Source: Austropuccinia psidii (lineage: Eukaryota > Basidiomycota > Pucciniomycetes > Pucciniales > Sphaerophragmiaceae). From it: a stretch of 64,000 nt of DNA. Below are positions 12,211 to 21,893 of the stretch, piece by piece. The notes beneath the pieces are model-generated. The model saw only the letters and a program-made list of their open reading frames with translations. It was not told the origin of the DNA and did no database searches. The DNA is taken from contig JALGQZ010000001.1 of NCBI GenBank assembly GCA_023105745.1, positions 51,645,662 to 51,709,661 of the forward strand. Direction: 5' to 3'. How positions within the stretch are numbered: the first letter of the stretch is position 1; every line of letters starts with the position of its first letter. The translations under genes and the position numbers were made by a program.

Positions 12211-12245
12211 GTGGGAATCATGATGTGTTCAATGGTTCTCACTTA
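12198..12245 (+). promoter_or_regulatory. Predicted -1 ribosomal frameshift signal, element B
   Basis: The slippery heptamer GGGAAAA (12198-12204) is in the correct phase (CA G GGA AAA), followed by GCC and the gag stop TGA. Slipping back one base enters the protease frame, which is open there. A hairpin follows: TGAGTGGGAA (12208-12217) pairs with TTCTCACTTA (12236-12245) around an 18-nt loop, with two G-U pairs. The G element keeps heptamer, stop and hairpin unchanged. The X XXY YYZ type is a known retroelement signal; activity here is inferred. Confidence 0.7.
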
Positions 12246-15200
12246 TTTCCTTCAAGAGCACAATTGTGCACTTTGAATACTAGTGTCAAGAAATCTTGAA
12301 AATTTCTTATTTTCTCTTGTATCTCTGATATTTTTTATAGTATTCTCATTGATTCTGGTGCTACAAACTCTTTTATTGCAAAGAATTTTGTTCTCAAGTA
12401 CTCATTGACTCTGTGAGAGCTCCCTGAAAATATTCCTCTTTTCATTTTGGATTCTAATGAATCCCCTGCCTTGTTCATCACCCATTATACCAAGTGGGTA
12501 GTTGACTTACCTTCCTTCCCAAGCTTTGAATGGGACTTCTTTATCATAGATTCACCCAAGGAAGAAGACCTGATATTGGGCTATCATTTCCTTTACCATT
12601 TTAATCCCATTATTGATTGGAAAAATGGATTGATCACCTATGATTCTATTCATAAGGAATCTAGTGGTATTATTCCTTCTCCTAGTAATGACTTAGCCAC
12701 TGCTGTCAACAGTGTTGCTCTGGTTGGTGAACTTAAGACACCTTCCTTCCTTCTTCTGTCCATATCCCTTCCATCATTCCCTCTCAGTCATTACTTCCAT
12801 TAAGAGATGAAGTCTTCAAAGAGATAAAGGATGTTGGAGAAGATGTTGCTATATCTTCACTTCATCTCTTTCAAGGAGATATGGACCTTCCTCCCTTATC
12901 TTTTCATGCATCCCTGGAGGAGCAGTGGGATGAGGAGGAAGAGCCAGAATAAATTGAAACTGTGTTGAAGGTAGTCCCTCCTGCTTATCACCAATATTTG
13001 GATGTATTCTTCAAGGTGAAAGCAGAGAAACGTCCTCCACACCGCGCCTGTGATCACCAGATTGAATTGGAGGGTCTTCTACCTCCAATTAGTGTGATCT
13101 ACTCATTATCAAATTAAGAGTCAGAAACACTGCGGGCCTACATTTCAGAGAATTTAGAGAAAGGTTTCATAAGACCAAGCTCCTCTTCAACAGGAGCACC
13201 TGTCCTTTTTGTCAAGGAAAAGGATGGAGGTCTTCGTTTGTGTGTTGACTACCGCAAACTCAATGCTGTCACTAGGAAGAACAGATATCCTGTTCCTCCT
13301 ATGAACCAGCTCCTTACCGTATTCAACGGCTGCACTATCTTCTCCAAGATAGATTTTCATGGTGCATATAACCTTCTGAGAATCAAAGAGGGGGATGAGC
13401 ACTTAACTGCCTTCAGAACCAAGTATGGTAGCTATGAGTATTTGGTCATGCAATTTGGTTCAACCAATGCTCCTGCTTCTTTCCAGAATCTTGTATTTGC
13501 AGATTTGTTGGATGTGTTTGTTGTGGTTTATCTAGATGATATTATGGTATTCTCAAGTTCTGAGGAAGAACATGTCAAACATGTGACCTCTGTCCTCCAA
13601 AGACTCAGAGAAAATAATTTATTTGCCAAAGCCTCCAAGTGTGGAATACTTGGGCTATGTTGTTTCAAGTGATGGCCTCAAGATGGATTCCTCAAAAGTT
13701 CAGCAAATCCTCCATTGGCCTCAGCCCAAAAACGTCAAGGCCCTTCAATCTTTTCTTGGCTTTGCCAATTTTTATTGTTGTTTCATTAAAAATTATTCCA
13801 AAAAAATCACTTCTCTCACTTCCCTTCTCAAAAAAGATCCTCCCTTTATCTTCAATGAGGAAGATCTTAGTCAGTTTCAAGCACTCAAAGAAGCTTTCAC
13901 CTCTGCTCCTCTCTTATCCCATTTCAATCCATCTCTACCTACTATTGTAGAGACTGATGCTTCTGATTATGCATTGGGCGCCGTACTGAGTCAGGTGAAT
14001 GACTCAGGAAAGCATCCAATTGCATTTGATAGTTTCAAGCTCTTACCACCTGAACTCAACTATGCAATTCATGACAAGGAACTCCTTGGCATAGTTTGGG
14101 CTCTCAAGCGCTGGAGAGCATTTCTTCTTTCTCTTTCCAATTCTTTTGAGGTCTTGACAGACCACTCTTCCTTGCAGTATTTCATGTCTTCCAAAGTTCT
14201 TACTCGTTGTCAGGCCCGTTGGGCTGAATTTCTCTCAGAATTTCAATTCACTATCACTTACCGCCCAGGCAGGCTGGCCACTTTACCAGATGCCTTGTCA
14301 TGTCGGGACAACGTGTACCCAGAGAGGGGGGTGGACTTCAACAGCAAGAACCCTCAAAATTTTCATCAAGTACTTAAGCAAGATGGAATTCAAGAGTCAA
14401 GATTCTTCTCAATCAAAGTGGAGATTTTCTCAGATTTAGTAGACAAGATTCAAAAAGAAGTATGGCAAGACAAAGACTATAAAGAAATACTCCAGCAACT
14501 AGCAAGAGGTGAATCAGTTCCAGATTATTCTCTTGAACCTCAAGCCAAGTTATTATTATTCAAAGATAGAGTGGTAATCCCAAGCAATGAAGAACTTCAA
14601 CTCAATATTCTTCAAAAGCGTCATGACTCACCATTGGCTGGCCATCCTGGCCAGGAGAAGACCCTCAAGCTCGTCAAGAGGGATTTTTATTGGGCTGGCA
14701 TGAATCAATTCATCAAGGACTATGCGTCCTCATGTCAGCAATGTTCAAGAAACAAGAACATTCATCACAAGAAGTTTGGATTACTCAAGCCTCTTTCAAT
14801 TCCGTCTGGTCCTTGGAATTCATTATCAATGGACTTCATCACTCAATTGCCACTGTCAAACAACTTTGATTCAATTTTAGTAGTTGTGGACAGATTCTCA
14901 AAAATGGCAATCCTCATTCCAACTTATGGAACAATCACCTCTCTGGACTTAGCTCAAATCTTCATTAGTCATGTATTTTCCAAGCATGGACTCCCAGTCA
15001 GTATTGTCAGTGATAGAGGATCCTTATTTGTTTCATCATTTTGGATTCAATTGTGTCAGCAGCTCAAGATATCAAGAGATCTTTCAACTGCCTTTCACCC
15101 TGAAACAGATGGACAGACAGAGAGGGTAAATCAGATACTAGAACAGTACCTTTGGATGTATGTCAGCTATCATCAAGATGACTGGTACACCTGGCTCCCT

Positions 15201-15894
15201 CTGGCTGAATTTGTGCATGATAATGCAGAACATTCATCAACCAAGCAATCACCTTTTTCACAATTTATGGAAGAAATACCAGCTTTGACTCAATCCATAT
15301 TTCTCAAGACTCACCTGCTGGAAAGTTATCAACAAAACTCCAATAAGTACAGCAAGTTGTCAAAGAAGAATTAGAGTCAGCAATAAGGAGATTCAAGAAG
15401 TATGCAGATAGAGATAGAGCAATTCCACCTGATTTCCAACCTGGGGACAAAGTATGGCTAGCTTCCAAGAACATCAAGACAACAAGACCCACCAACAAGT
15501 TATCAGAAAGGTGGTTGGGACCTTTTGAAGTTCTGAAGAAGATTGGCAGTCATGCATATCACCTCAAGTTGCCTCAGCAATGGAAGACAGTTCACCTTGT
15601 ATTCCATGTGTCCTTATTAGAACCATTCAAGCATTCAACTATCCCAAATTGTCATCAATTGCCGCCACCACAGTTTTAGTGGAGGAGCAAGAAGAATGGG
15701 AAGTGGCCCAGGTTCTGGACTCAAAACTCAAAAGAGGTAAATTATGGTATCTTGTAGAGTGGAAAGGATTCAGTGAAGACCCAGAAAGAACCACTTGGGA
15801 ACCAGCTTCAAACCTTACCAACTCACCAGATCTTGTCAAGGACTTCCATGCATTGTATCCAGACAAGCCTGGTACAAATACCTCAAGAGTTTGA
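12205..15894 (+). pseudogene. Element B pol (PR-RT-RNase H-IN-chromodomain), decayed
   Basis: Order: protease with DSG (ILIDSGATNSFIAKNF, near 12345-12395); RT with [14 protein letters not shown] near 13240 and the active site YLDDIMVFS near 13530; RNase H with TDASDYALGAVLSQ near 13950; integrase HHCC (HDSPLAGHPG, then CQQC) near 14620-14745, core SMDFITQLPL near 14830, SDRGSLFVSS near 15010 and DGQTERVNQ near 15108; chromodomain (EEWEVAQVLDSK, YLVEWKGF, TTWEPASNL) at 15690-15820. Breaks: stops near 12299, 12414, 12950 and 13116; a 9-nt in-frame loss at about 13495; a 20-nt deletion near 13640; a one-base loss in a T run near 15252; and a stop at 15372. Chromodomain integrases steer insertion to chromatin marks in related chromoviruses. 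Confidence 0.9.
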
Positions 15895-16183
15895 TGTATG
15901 GTGCTTGGTGGGGAGAAGAAGTTATGAAAGTAAGTTCCTCTCCTGGAATGCACCTTTTAGGGGGTATTCTACCCATATGTTGTTGTAAGCATCACCTTGT
16001 CCACTTTGTGAGCACTTGTCAATTCTTTGGACAGGTTCAGGAAGCATACAACACCAATACCCTCCAATTTGGACCTTATCAAGATATGGCCAAATGCTTC
16101 TTTCTTTAATTTTCCTTTCTTTCTCTTTTATTTATCCTTTCATTTATGCCAATCATCATAATTTAAGACATTCATTACTTCAA

Positions 16184-16261
16184 GTCATTTAGGGCAATTC
16201 TTTTCAGAAGTCATTTATGGAAATTCATCTCAGAAGTCATTTATGGCAATTCTTTTCAATT
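16184..16261. repeat. 26-bp tandem repeat, 3 units
   Basis: Three head-to-tail units beginning GTCATTTA.GG, 26 bp each with a few differences. Element G has about 3.7 units of the same motif at 57531-57627 on the other strand. Confidence 0.75.
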
Positions 16262-17082
16262 TTTTGGTGCTTGGTGGGGAGTGGAAGTTATGAAAGTAAG
16301 TTCCATCTCCTGGTATGCATCCCTGAGGCTTCTAATTCTTGTAAAACATTACCTTGGCCACTCTGTGAGCATCAAATGCTTAGTTTTCATTTTTGAGACA
16401 CTTTTTGGCCAGACTCAAGCAACTCACCACAAGAAGGACCAACCATCAGTATTTTTCTTTATTTCTTTCTTGACTCTCATTTTCTCTTATTCTTTTATTT
16501 TTTCTGTCTTTATCTACTTATATGATTTTCTTTCTTTATTTCTTTTAAAGCAGCAGCATCCCCTTCCATATCACGTATTGGGAGGTTCCTTTATTTTTTA
16601 TTCTTATTTTCCTTTTATTTATTTTTATTCGATTTATTAGTATTTATAAGAGTATGAACAGAAGCCAAACCAACCACAAACAAGAAAAAGATATTGGTTT
16701 TAACTCCACCCAAATCGTCAAAGCTCACGGGGATTCAGTCATCAACTCATGGAGAATACCCAAGCAGAAGGGTCAAGACGTCAAATCAGTCCATGTCAAA
16801 TTCAGAGAAAACCCTCAAGGAAGTGGGCCATAACTCAATTATGGCCCCCCCACTCAAGCCCTCCTTGGGCTGGATTCATCACCCAGGGCCTCCCCTGCAA
16901 CTTTGGGGAGGCCATGGTGTGGGTGGTCCTGGACCCCCCCAATGGGTCCAGGCCATGTAGGTGAAGTTATGGGTCGTGGGGCCAATTTATGGGCCCATGG
17001 TACCCCTGGGTTCCCAGCAAATCTGGGCCCAGGGGCTCACTTTTGTCCTGGGGGCCTCCAATAACTCCCACAGACCGCGGTG

Positions 17083-17100
17083 TACGGTCCACGGACCGTA
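17083..17100. other. GC-rich palindrome in B 3' region
   Basis: TACGGTCC / GGACCGTA separated by AC, a perfect 8-bp inverted repeat, within a CGG-rich patch also containing GACCGCGG. The G counterpart (about 56728-56765) is also rich in CGGTCCGTA-type motifs. Confidence 0.6.
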
Positions 17101-17748
17101 GGACCCCAAAATTGAAAAAATGGCCAAATAGGCCCAGAATTCCAATAAACCATAAAATCTCCATGAATGGCCATAGGTCAAGAAATCCACCATAACCACC
17201 TAGAACCTCAAAAAGGCCAGAAATGGCCATATGTTCTAATATGACCAAAGATCACCAAGAAGACCAACTAGGCCAAAAGGGCCATAAGAGCATGAGTCAT
17301 CCAGACTTACTATAGCAAGGGCCACGGCCCAAGATTGTTATGGAGGGCTGTTGAGGCAGTTTTTCAAATCCAATGGGGACAAGACCCCTGAATTCACTTT
17401 TTAATAAATTTCTTCTGATTAAGCCTGGCCAGATGGGTACACTTCATATACTCATCTGGCCCCATTTTTTGAGCACAAGAGCTCAGTGGCCATCCATTTG
17501 GGATACAACCCAAGGCCAGGACCCAAGGACAAGTAAACTCATTGAATCAGAAGAAAAGTATAGTCCAAAGTGGGGTACTTACTCAAAATTAAAAGAAGGG
17601 GGGAAAATAAATTGAATTGACAGAGAAGAGTTGAAGAAGGATTTCAAGATAATGGTCAAAAGAAAATTTTTTGAAGGAATTTGTGGGGTAGTGAGATGCC
17701 ACTCAATAATGGCCAGGTATTATGGTGTTCAGGAGCCCATCAGTTTCA

Positions 17749-17760
17749 AGAGGGGGATAC
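17749..17760 (+). other. Element B polypurine tract
   Basis: AGAGGGGGATAC lies directly before the 3' LTR. The identical 12-mer abuts the G 3' LTR (56069-56080, minus strand). In LTR elements such a tract primes plus-strand DNA synthesis. Confidence 0.8.
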
Positions 17761-18521
17761 TGTAACAACCATCCATCAGGGGTAAGGGTATTCATTCATA
17801 CACCCACTCAAGCATCTCAAATCAGCAGATCCAGCACTTGTATCAGCATTCAGTTTCAGCAATCTTCATTCTGAAACATTTATACAGCTTGGTACCTCAA
17901 TACAGCCTGTCAATACCTGTACAGGTTGGATTCACCCAATACAGTTTCAATACACCAGTATGAAACTGTATGATCACTCAAATACACCACACCTCTTGTA
18001 CAGGATCTGTACAGCTGTACAGGACCTGTATTGGCCAGACTCAATTCAATCATCAATTATTCTCATGAAAATTCTTCCTCTGGATTAGGGCTGGTGATTC
18101 TCACATATACCAGCCCCTCTTTCTCCCCCCTGGGGACTTTTCCCCAGTTAATTAATTTAGTTTATTTATTATTTTATAATTATTCTTATCCTTATTTTTG
18201 GGTATTATGATTATTTAATTTTAAGTTAGTCTTTGCTTTTCTTTCTTTGCCTGTACAGTATGATTTGGATGGCCATATCCTTATTAACCCTTCTCTTTCC
18301 ATTCTGACAGGTTGAAACAGTGGACTTGGACTTGTTTGTGGTTGGCTCTTCTATTTCTTATTCTTATTTCTTTGTTGCTGCTTTTCTCATATCTTTTATT
18401 ATAGTAATTCATTCCTTACACTCTTAGTGTATTCCATCTTTCCATATCCTTGAGCCCTCAATAAGTGAGTCCCGGCTTACTGAGTGCCAGGCCCTCTTCA
18501 CTTCGAAGAGCCCCTGTGACA
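17761..18521 (+). mobile_element. Element B 3' LTR
   Basis: A 761-bp repeat of 9289-10048, starting TGTAACAACC and ending CCTGTGACA. It differs from the 5' LTR by scattered substitutions and an extra T near 18195. Flanked on the right by GGTCT, the partner of the left target site. Confidence 0.92.
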
Positions 18522-18685
18522 GGTCTTCTGTTTCCACAATTTAATTTATTTTTGCTTTTTGAAGGCAATTATTGGCTAAGTCTCCAATACCTCCACATTT
18601 GTGGCATTTTCTTTGCTTGTTACTGTTGGAGTTATTGGGCTTGAAAGCTTCTCTTGGTTTACCTTTTTTGATAAATGGCTTATTT
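18522..18685 (-). pseudogene. Element A gag zinc knuckle fragment
   Basis: The minus strand encodes a CCHC knuckle of pattern KCHKCGG.GDLANNC (about 18558-18612), preceded by a basic stretch and followed by a linker that continues across the B insertion at 9288. The A-type knuckle has D where the family has the metal-binding H, so it is probably defective. The rest of A gag and its 5' LTR are missing: element D starts at 18686. Confidence 0.75.
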
Positions 18686-20548
18686 TGTGAGCCTTAAGGT
18701 ATATTTTATATCCCCAAATCAGCCACAATTATCTCAAAAATAAATTCTGAACTATGCATAATCCATACCTCATGCATATATCTAAGATTAATCATTTGTG
18801 ATTTCAGAAAAGATAAATAACTTTTTATTGAGTAAGTAAATCCATGGATTTAAGGCCAGATTTGGATTCTACACAAAAATTCACCTGGGGTAGCTCCATA
18901 GATTGAATAAGCTCAAGTCAACTCTTTGAGGTGGTAATATGGAAAGTACTTCAATACCACATAAAACATCCATGAAAATTTTTGTTTTTCTCTATTTCAT
19001 GCCAAAATAATGGGAATGTGAGAAATCCCATGTTACATATACACTTAGAATAGTGTTATGCATGTTCTGGGAACTTAATATTATAGTATTCCTATATGCA
19101 CTTTTGGTACACCCTTAGCGGATATCTAACTTTAAGCTTAAAATTCTCTTTTCACGTAAAAAATAGGCAAGGGGGACAAAAGACATCAAAGAGAGCCAGG
19201 GTACCCAACTTCAGAGGCCTCTGGGGCATGGACAGCTCAAAAGCTTGGATTCATGGCTGAGCTTGGCCCAATTAGTAAACAAAACCTTTTGGGAACTTGT
19301 TTACCATGTTACAACTTCAGTAAATCATAAGAAAATAGCAAATAACCTGCTATTTTGACATGCCAAGGAGGTAAAGAACAACTTCGACTCCTGTAACCAT
19401 ATAAATTCTTAAGGACTTACCATGGATGAACCCCAAAAGATTAATTAAAACCCTTCTTGGACTGGTATCCATTGATTTACCTCATAGCAACCAGCCATAT
19501 ACTGCTATTTACAATTCTACATAGAAATGAGGAAAAAACTTCAAAAATTCATTCAAAGTACAATTCTGAATGAACCTTTCTGAAACTTTCAGGACCAATT
19601 AAGAACTGTATAAGTCATAAAAAAACAAAGTAACTATACTTTTATATGTAAAATTAAAAGGTTTACTTACAGTCCATTTTTGATGACTCCACATGAAAAA
19701 AAGAATGTTTAAAAATTTACAGAAAATACATTCTGTGATGAAAATTCCAATAAAATTGACAGATTTGAGAAATCAATGATTCTTTTGGAATAAAAGAAGG
19801 TTTAAATTTGTTACTCCTTTTATTCTTAACCATAAATGGGTTGGTAGTCATGTAAAAGCCTCAATTAAGTAATTATGATAATCTTACATGACAACAGTTG
19901 ATTCAATCAATAATCCAAAAGGTTGTATTGTTTTCTCACTCTCTGGTTTTTCGGTTTGCTCCATGGCACACCTCTGTGAGCTGTCTTAGACTTAAAAAAG
20001 GCCTCCTCTTGCTGTTTTTTTCCAGAATAATCACGGTATTATATCATACCTTTATTACCAAACAAGTAAGTATTAGTTCAAACTATTTCTTAAGTGTTTT
20101 ATTCTTTCTCAAGTCAATCAGAAAGACGTGAAATCATAGAACTCAACTATATTTTGTTTTAATACTGTTATGAATCAATTTTGATCCATTAAATCCACAA
20201 TTCCACATCAAATTTCTCTACTATTATCTTCTACAAGGTTCATTGGATTAATAGTGAGTAATTTGTCTCAATTCTTCAAGTTTTTCTTTAGTAACAGTTT
20301 TCTTCAATAATTTTATTATTCTAATAAAAGAAGTTTTTATTATTAAATTCTTCTTGTAATTGATTCTTGTAGACAATTACTGCTCACTGTTATAAGCACT
20401 AGTAGTGTATAACAAGTAAAATATATAGTTCTTTATTTATTTAATTGTGGTTATAAGAATCCATTATTATTATTATATTTCATAAGAACAGTCATAGTAC
20501 TGTTGATTAATAGTAATATTATCAACAGTTTCATAGACACATCTTACA
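18686..20548 (+). mobile_element. Element D 5' LTR
   Basis: Begins TGTGAGCCTTAAGG and ends ACACATCTTACA, followed by TT and the primer site. It matches the E LTRs (40757-42679, 49108-51030) throughout. A splice-donor-like CAA|GTAAGT lies at 20063-20071 (see the leader intron). A short ORF at 19898-20131 has no support. Confidence 0.88.
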
Positions 20549-20907
20549 TTTGGGGGCCTGGCCATGTTTTTTGAACCTTGTACCCTTAATTAACATATTT
20601 TTAAGTTCTATAATATATTAATTTAATAATTTTTTTCTTTCAATTTAAAGTTAAAATTATTTTTATTTTTGAAATTTTCTTAAAGTCTTTTTCATTGAGG
20701 AATTTGGTTTAATTTTATATTGTTTTTACATGTGGCTTTTTCACATCCAAAAACTTATAATTAATTTTGATTCAGGATCTTAAATTTGATTTTTTTTCCT
20801 TTAAAAAGAATAATTTTTTTAATATTAAAGAATCCAAATTTATAAAAAATCTTAAAATTATCTTAAAGGTATAAAAAATAATTTTCTTTCATCAATTCTT
20901 TCTCTAG
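20066..20907 (+). other. Predicted leader intron, element D
   Basis: Donor AACAA|GTAAGT in the LTR and acceptor TTTCTCTAG|TG at 20907, 842 nt. The last exon base A and the first two bases of the next exon, TG, would form an ATG. It contains the primer site TGGGGGCCTGGCC (20551-20563). The same arrangement is in E (42154-43067). Inference from splice consensus only. Confidence 0.45.
20551..20563 (+). other. Primer binding site, element D
   Basis: TGGGGGCCTGGCC, two bases after the LTR end. The TGG start fits a tRNA 3' CCA end. The same 13-mer is in E (42682-42694) and H (53716-53728); C has TGGGGGCCCAGCC. The tRNA is not identified. Confidence 0.65.
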
Positions 20908-21893
20908 TGTCTTTAATCAAATACTGTGCAGCTGGTAACAGACTCAGTAAAGGATACATTACGAGTCCAGAATTTCCACAAGCAGAATCTGAAGACAGTA
21001 TTGAAGTTCAAATTGCTAAAAGAGGCACTTTGTTTAAGACAGAACAATCCAAACAATCACCAAAAGGTGTGTGTTTTCTGTTTCCAATTCTTATTTGATC
21101 TTGAATTGACGTGAAAATTGTGCATACTGGAAATGGAAGGAACTAGTCAGTCCAACCAGATGGATGTGGAAAAGGAAGAGGCAAGACCAAATCCAGAAGT
21201 GTCAGATCTTCCTCAAGAAAGACACATATGAGAATGCCAGAGTTTCCCCCCATTCCCCAAGGTCTGTACCCACAAATGTTGACATGAATTCTAAATCAGG
21301 ACTGATTCATGATAGTATTTCAAGGGCTGAACCACTTTCAATTGTCAGCAATAGAAATTTATCAATTCCAATACAAAAATTGGTTCAGAGTAGCCAAAGA
21401 AGAGGAGTGGGAAATATGCCCAAGCCTTTGGCAGGGGGCCATGAACTCCTACTTACACATAAAGAGCTTTCTGGGTCAGGAGAAGACTATACAGCTCTTA
21501 GGAGGTTGAAGCCCATTGTCTTGCAAAGACAAGGTCAAAAAGATAAAGAATTGGATGAAGAACCAAAGTCTTTTGTCCATCAACCAGAAGAAGGAGTTGA
21601 AGATGACTCCAGTTTTGGAGACAGAAGGCCCAGTGGCGTCTACCAGCTCCAAACCAGCTCCTGAAATGTCCAAAGACAAGCCCAGAGGACCTCAGAAGAA
21701 GCAGAAAGGTCCCAAGAACCATCAAGTCAAGGGCAAAGGCAAAGCCAATTGGCACAGACCTTACCCATAAGGGTACAGGATTCCCAAATTGGAGCCTTCA
21801 GCTGTGGACAGTGTCTTCAATATGGCCAGACCTTGTATGGAATTCACAGCCAAAGAGCAGGAAAGGATTAACAGGACTTTTCCACACAAATGA
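20908..21893 (+). pseudogene. Element D ORF1 (spliced frame overlapping gag 5' region), decayed
   Basis: Predicted exon 20908-21066 (SLIKYCAAGNRLSKGY...), a small intron from GTGTGT at 21067 whose acceptor is GG instead of AG at 21129-21130, and an exon from 21131. The second part carries blocks shared with C: AMNSYLHIKSFLG, PVASTSSKPAPE and VFNMAR. It is broken by a one-base loss near 21228, stops at 21285 and 21303, and two more stops (TGA near 21510, TAA at 21768). It ends at TGA 21891-21893, which overlaps the next ATG (21890-21892). Function unknown. Confidence 0.6.

Larger units (their letters stand above)
15895..17748 (+). other. Element B long 3' non-coding region
   Basis: About 1.85 kb after the chromodomain stop without a supportable gene; the same length and order occur in G (56081-57912). 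It holds a diverged direct duplication (15899-16050 and 16266-16400, each starting GGTGCTTGGTGGGGAG), a 26-bp tandem repeat (16184-16261), pyrimidine-rich tracts near 16440-16560, a comparatively GC-rich stretch (about 16840-17110) and a palindrome at 17083-17100. Long 3' regions between pol and the polypurine tract can hold regulatory or packaging signals; no function is shown here. Confidence 0.6.
9289..18521 (+). mobile_element. Element B, lineage-2 Ty3 element inserted in A
   Basis: A complete LTR-internal-LTR unit of 9.2 kb on the plus strand. The LTRs start TGTAACAACC and end GGTGACA or TGTGACA. Flanks are GGTCC (9284-9288) and GGTCT (18522-18526), a 5-bp target duplication with one change. 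It splits the protease linker of A from the zinc knuckle of A. The paired LTRs differ at roughly 2-3% of positions by eye, so it is older than C and E. The coding region is decayed. Confidence 0.92.
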
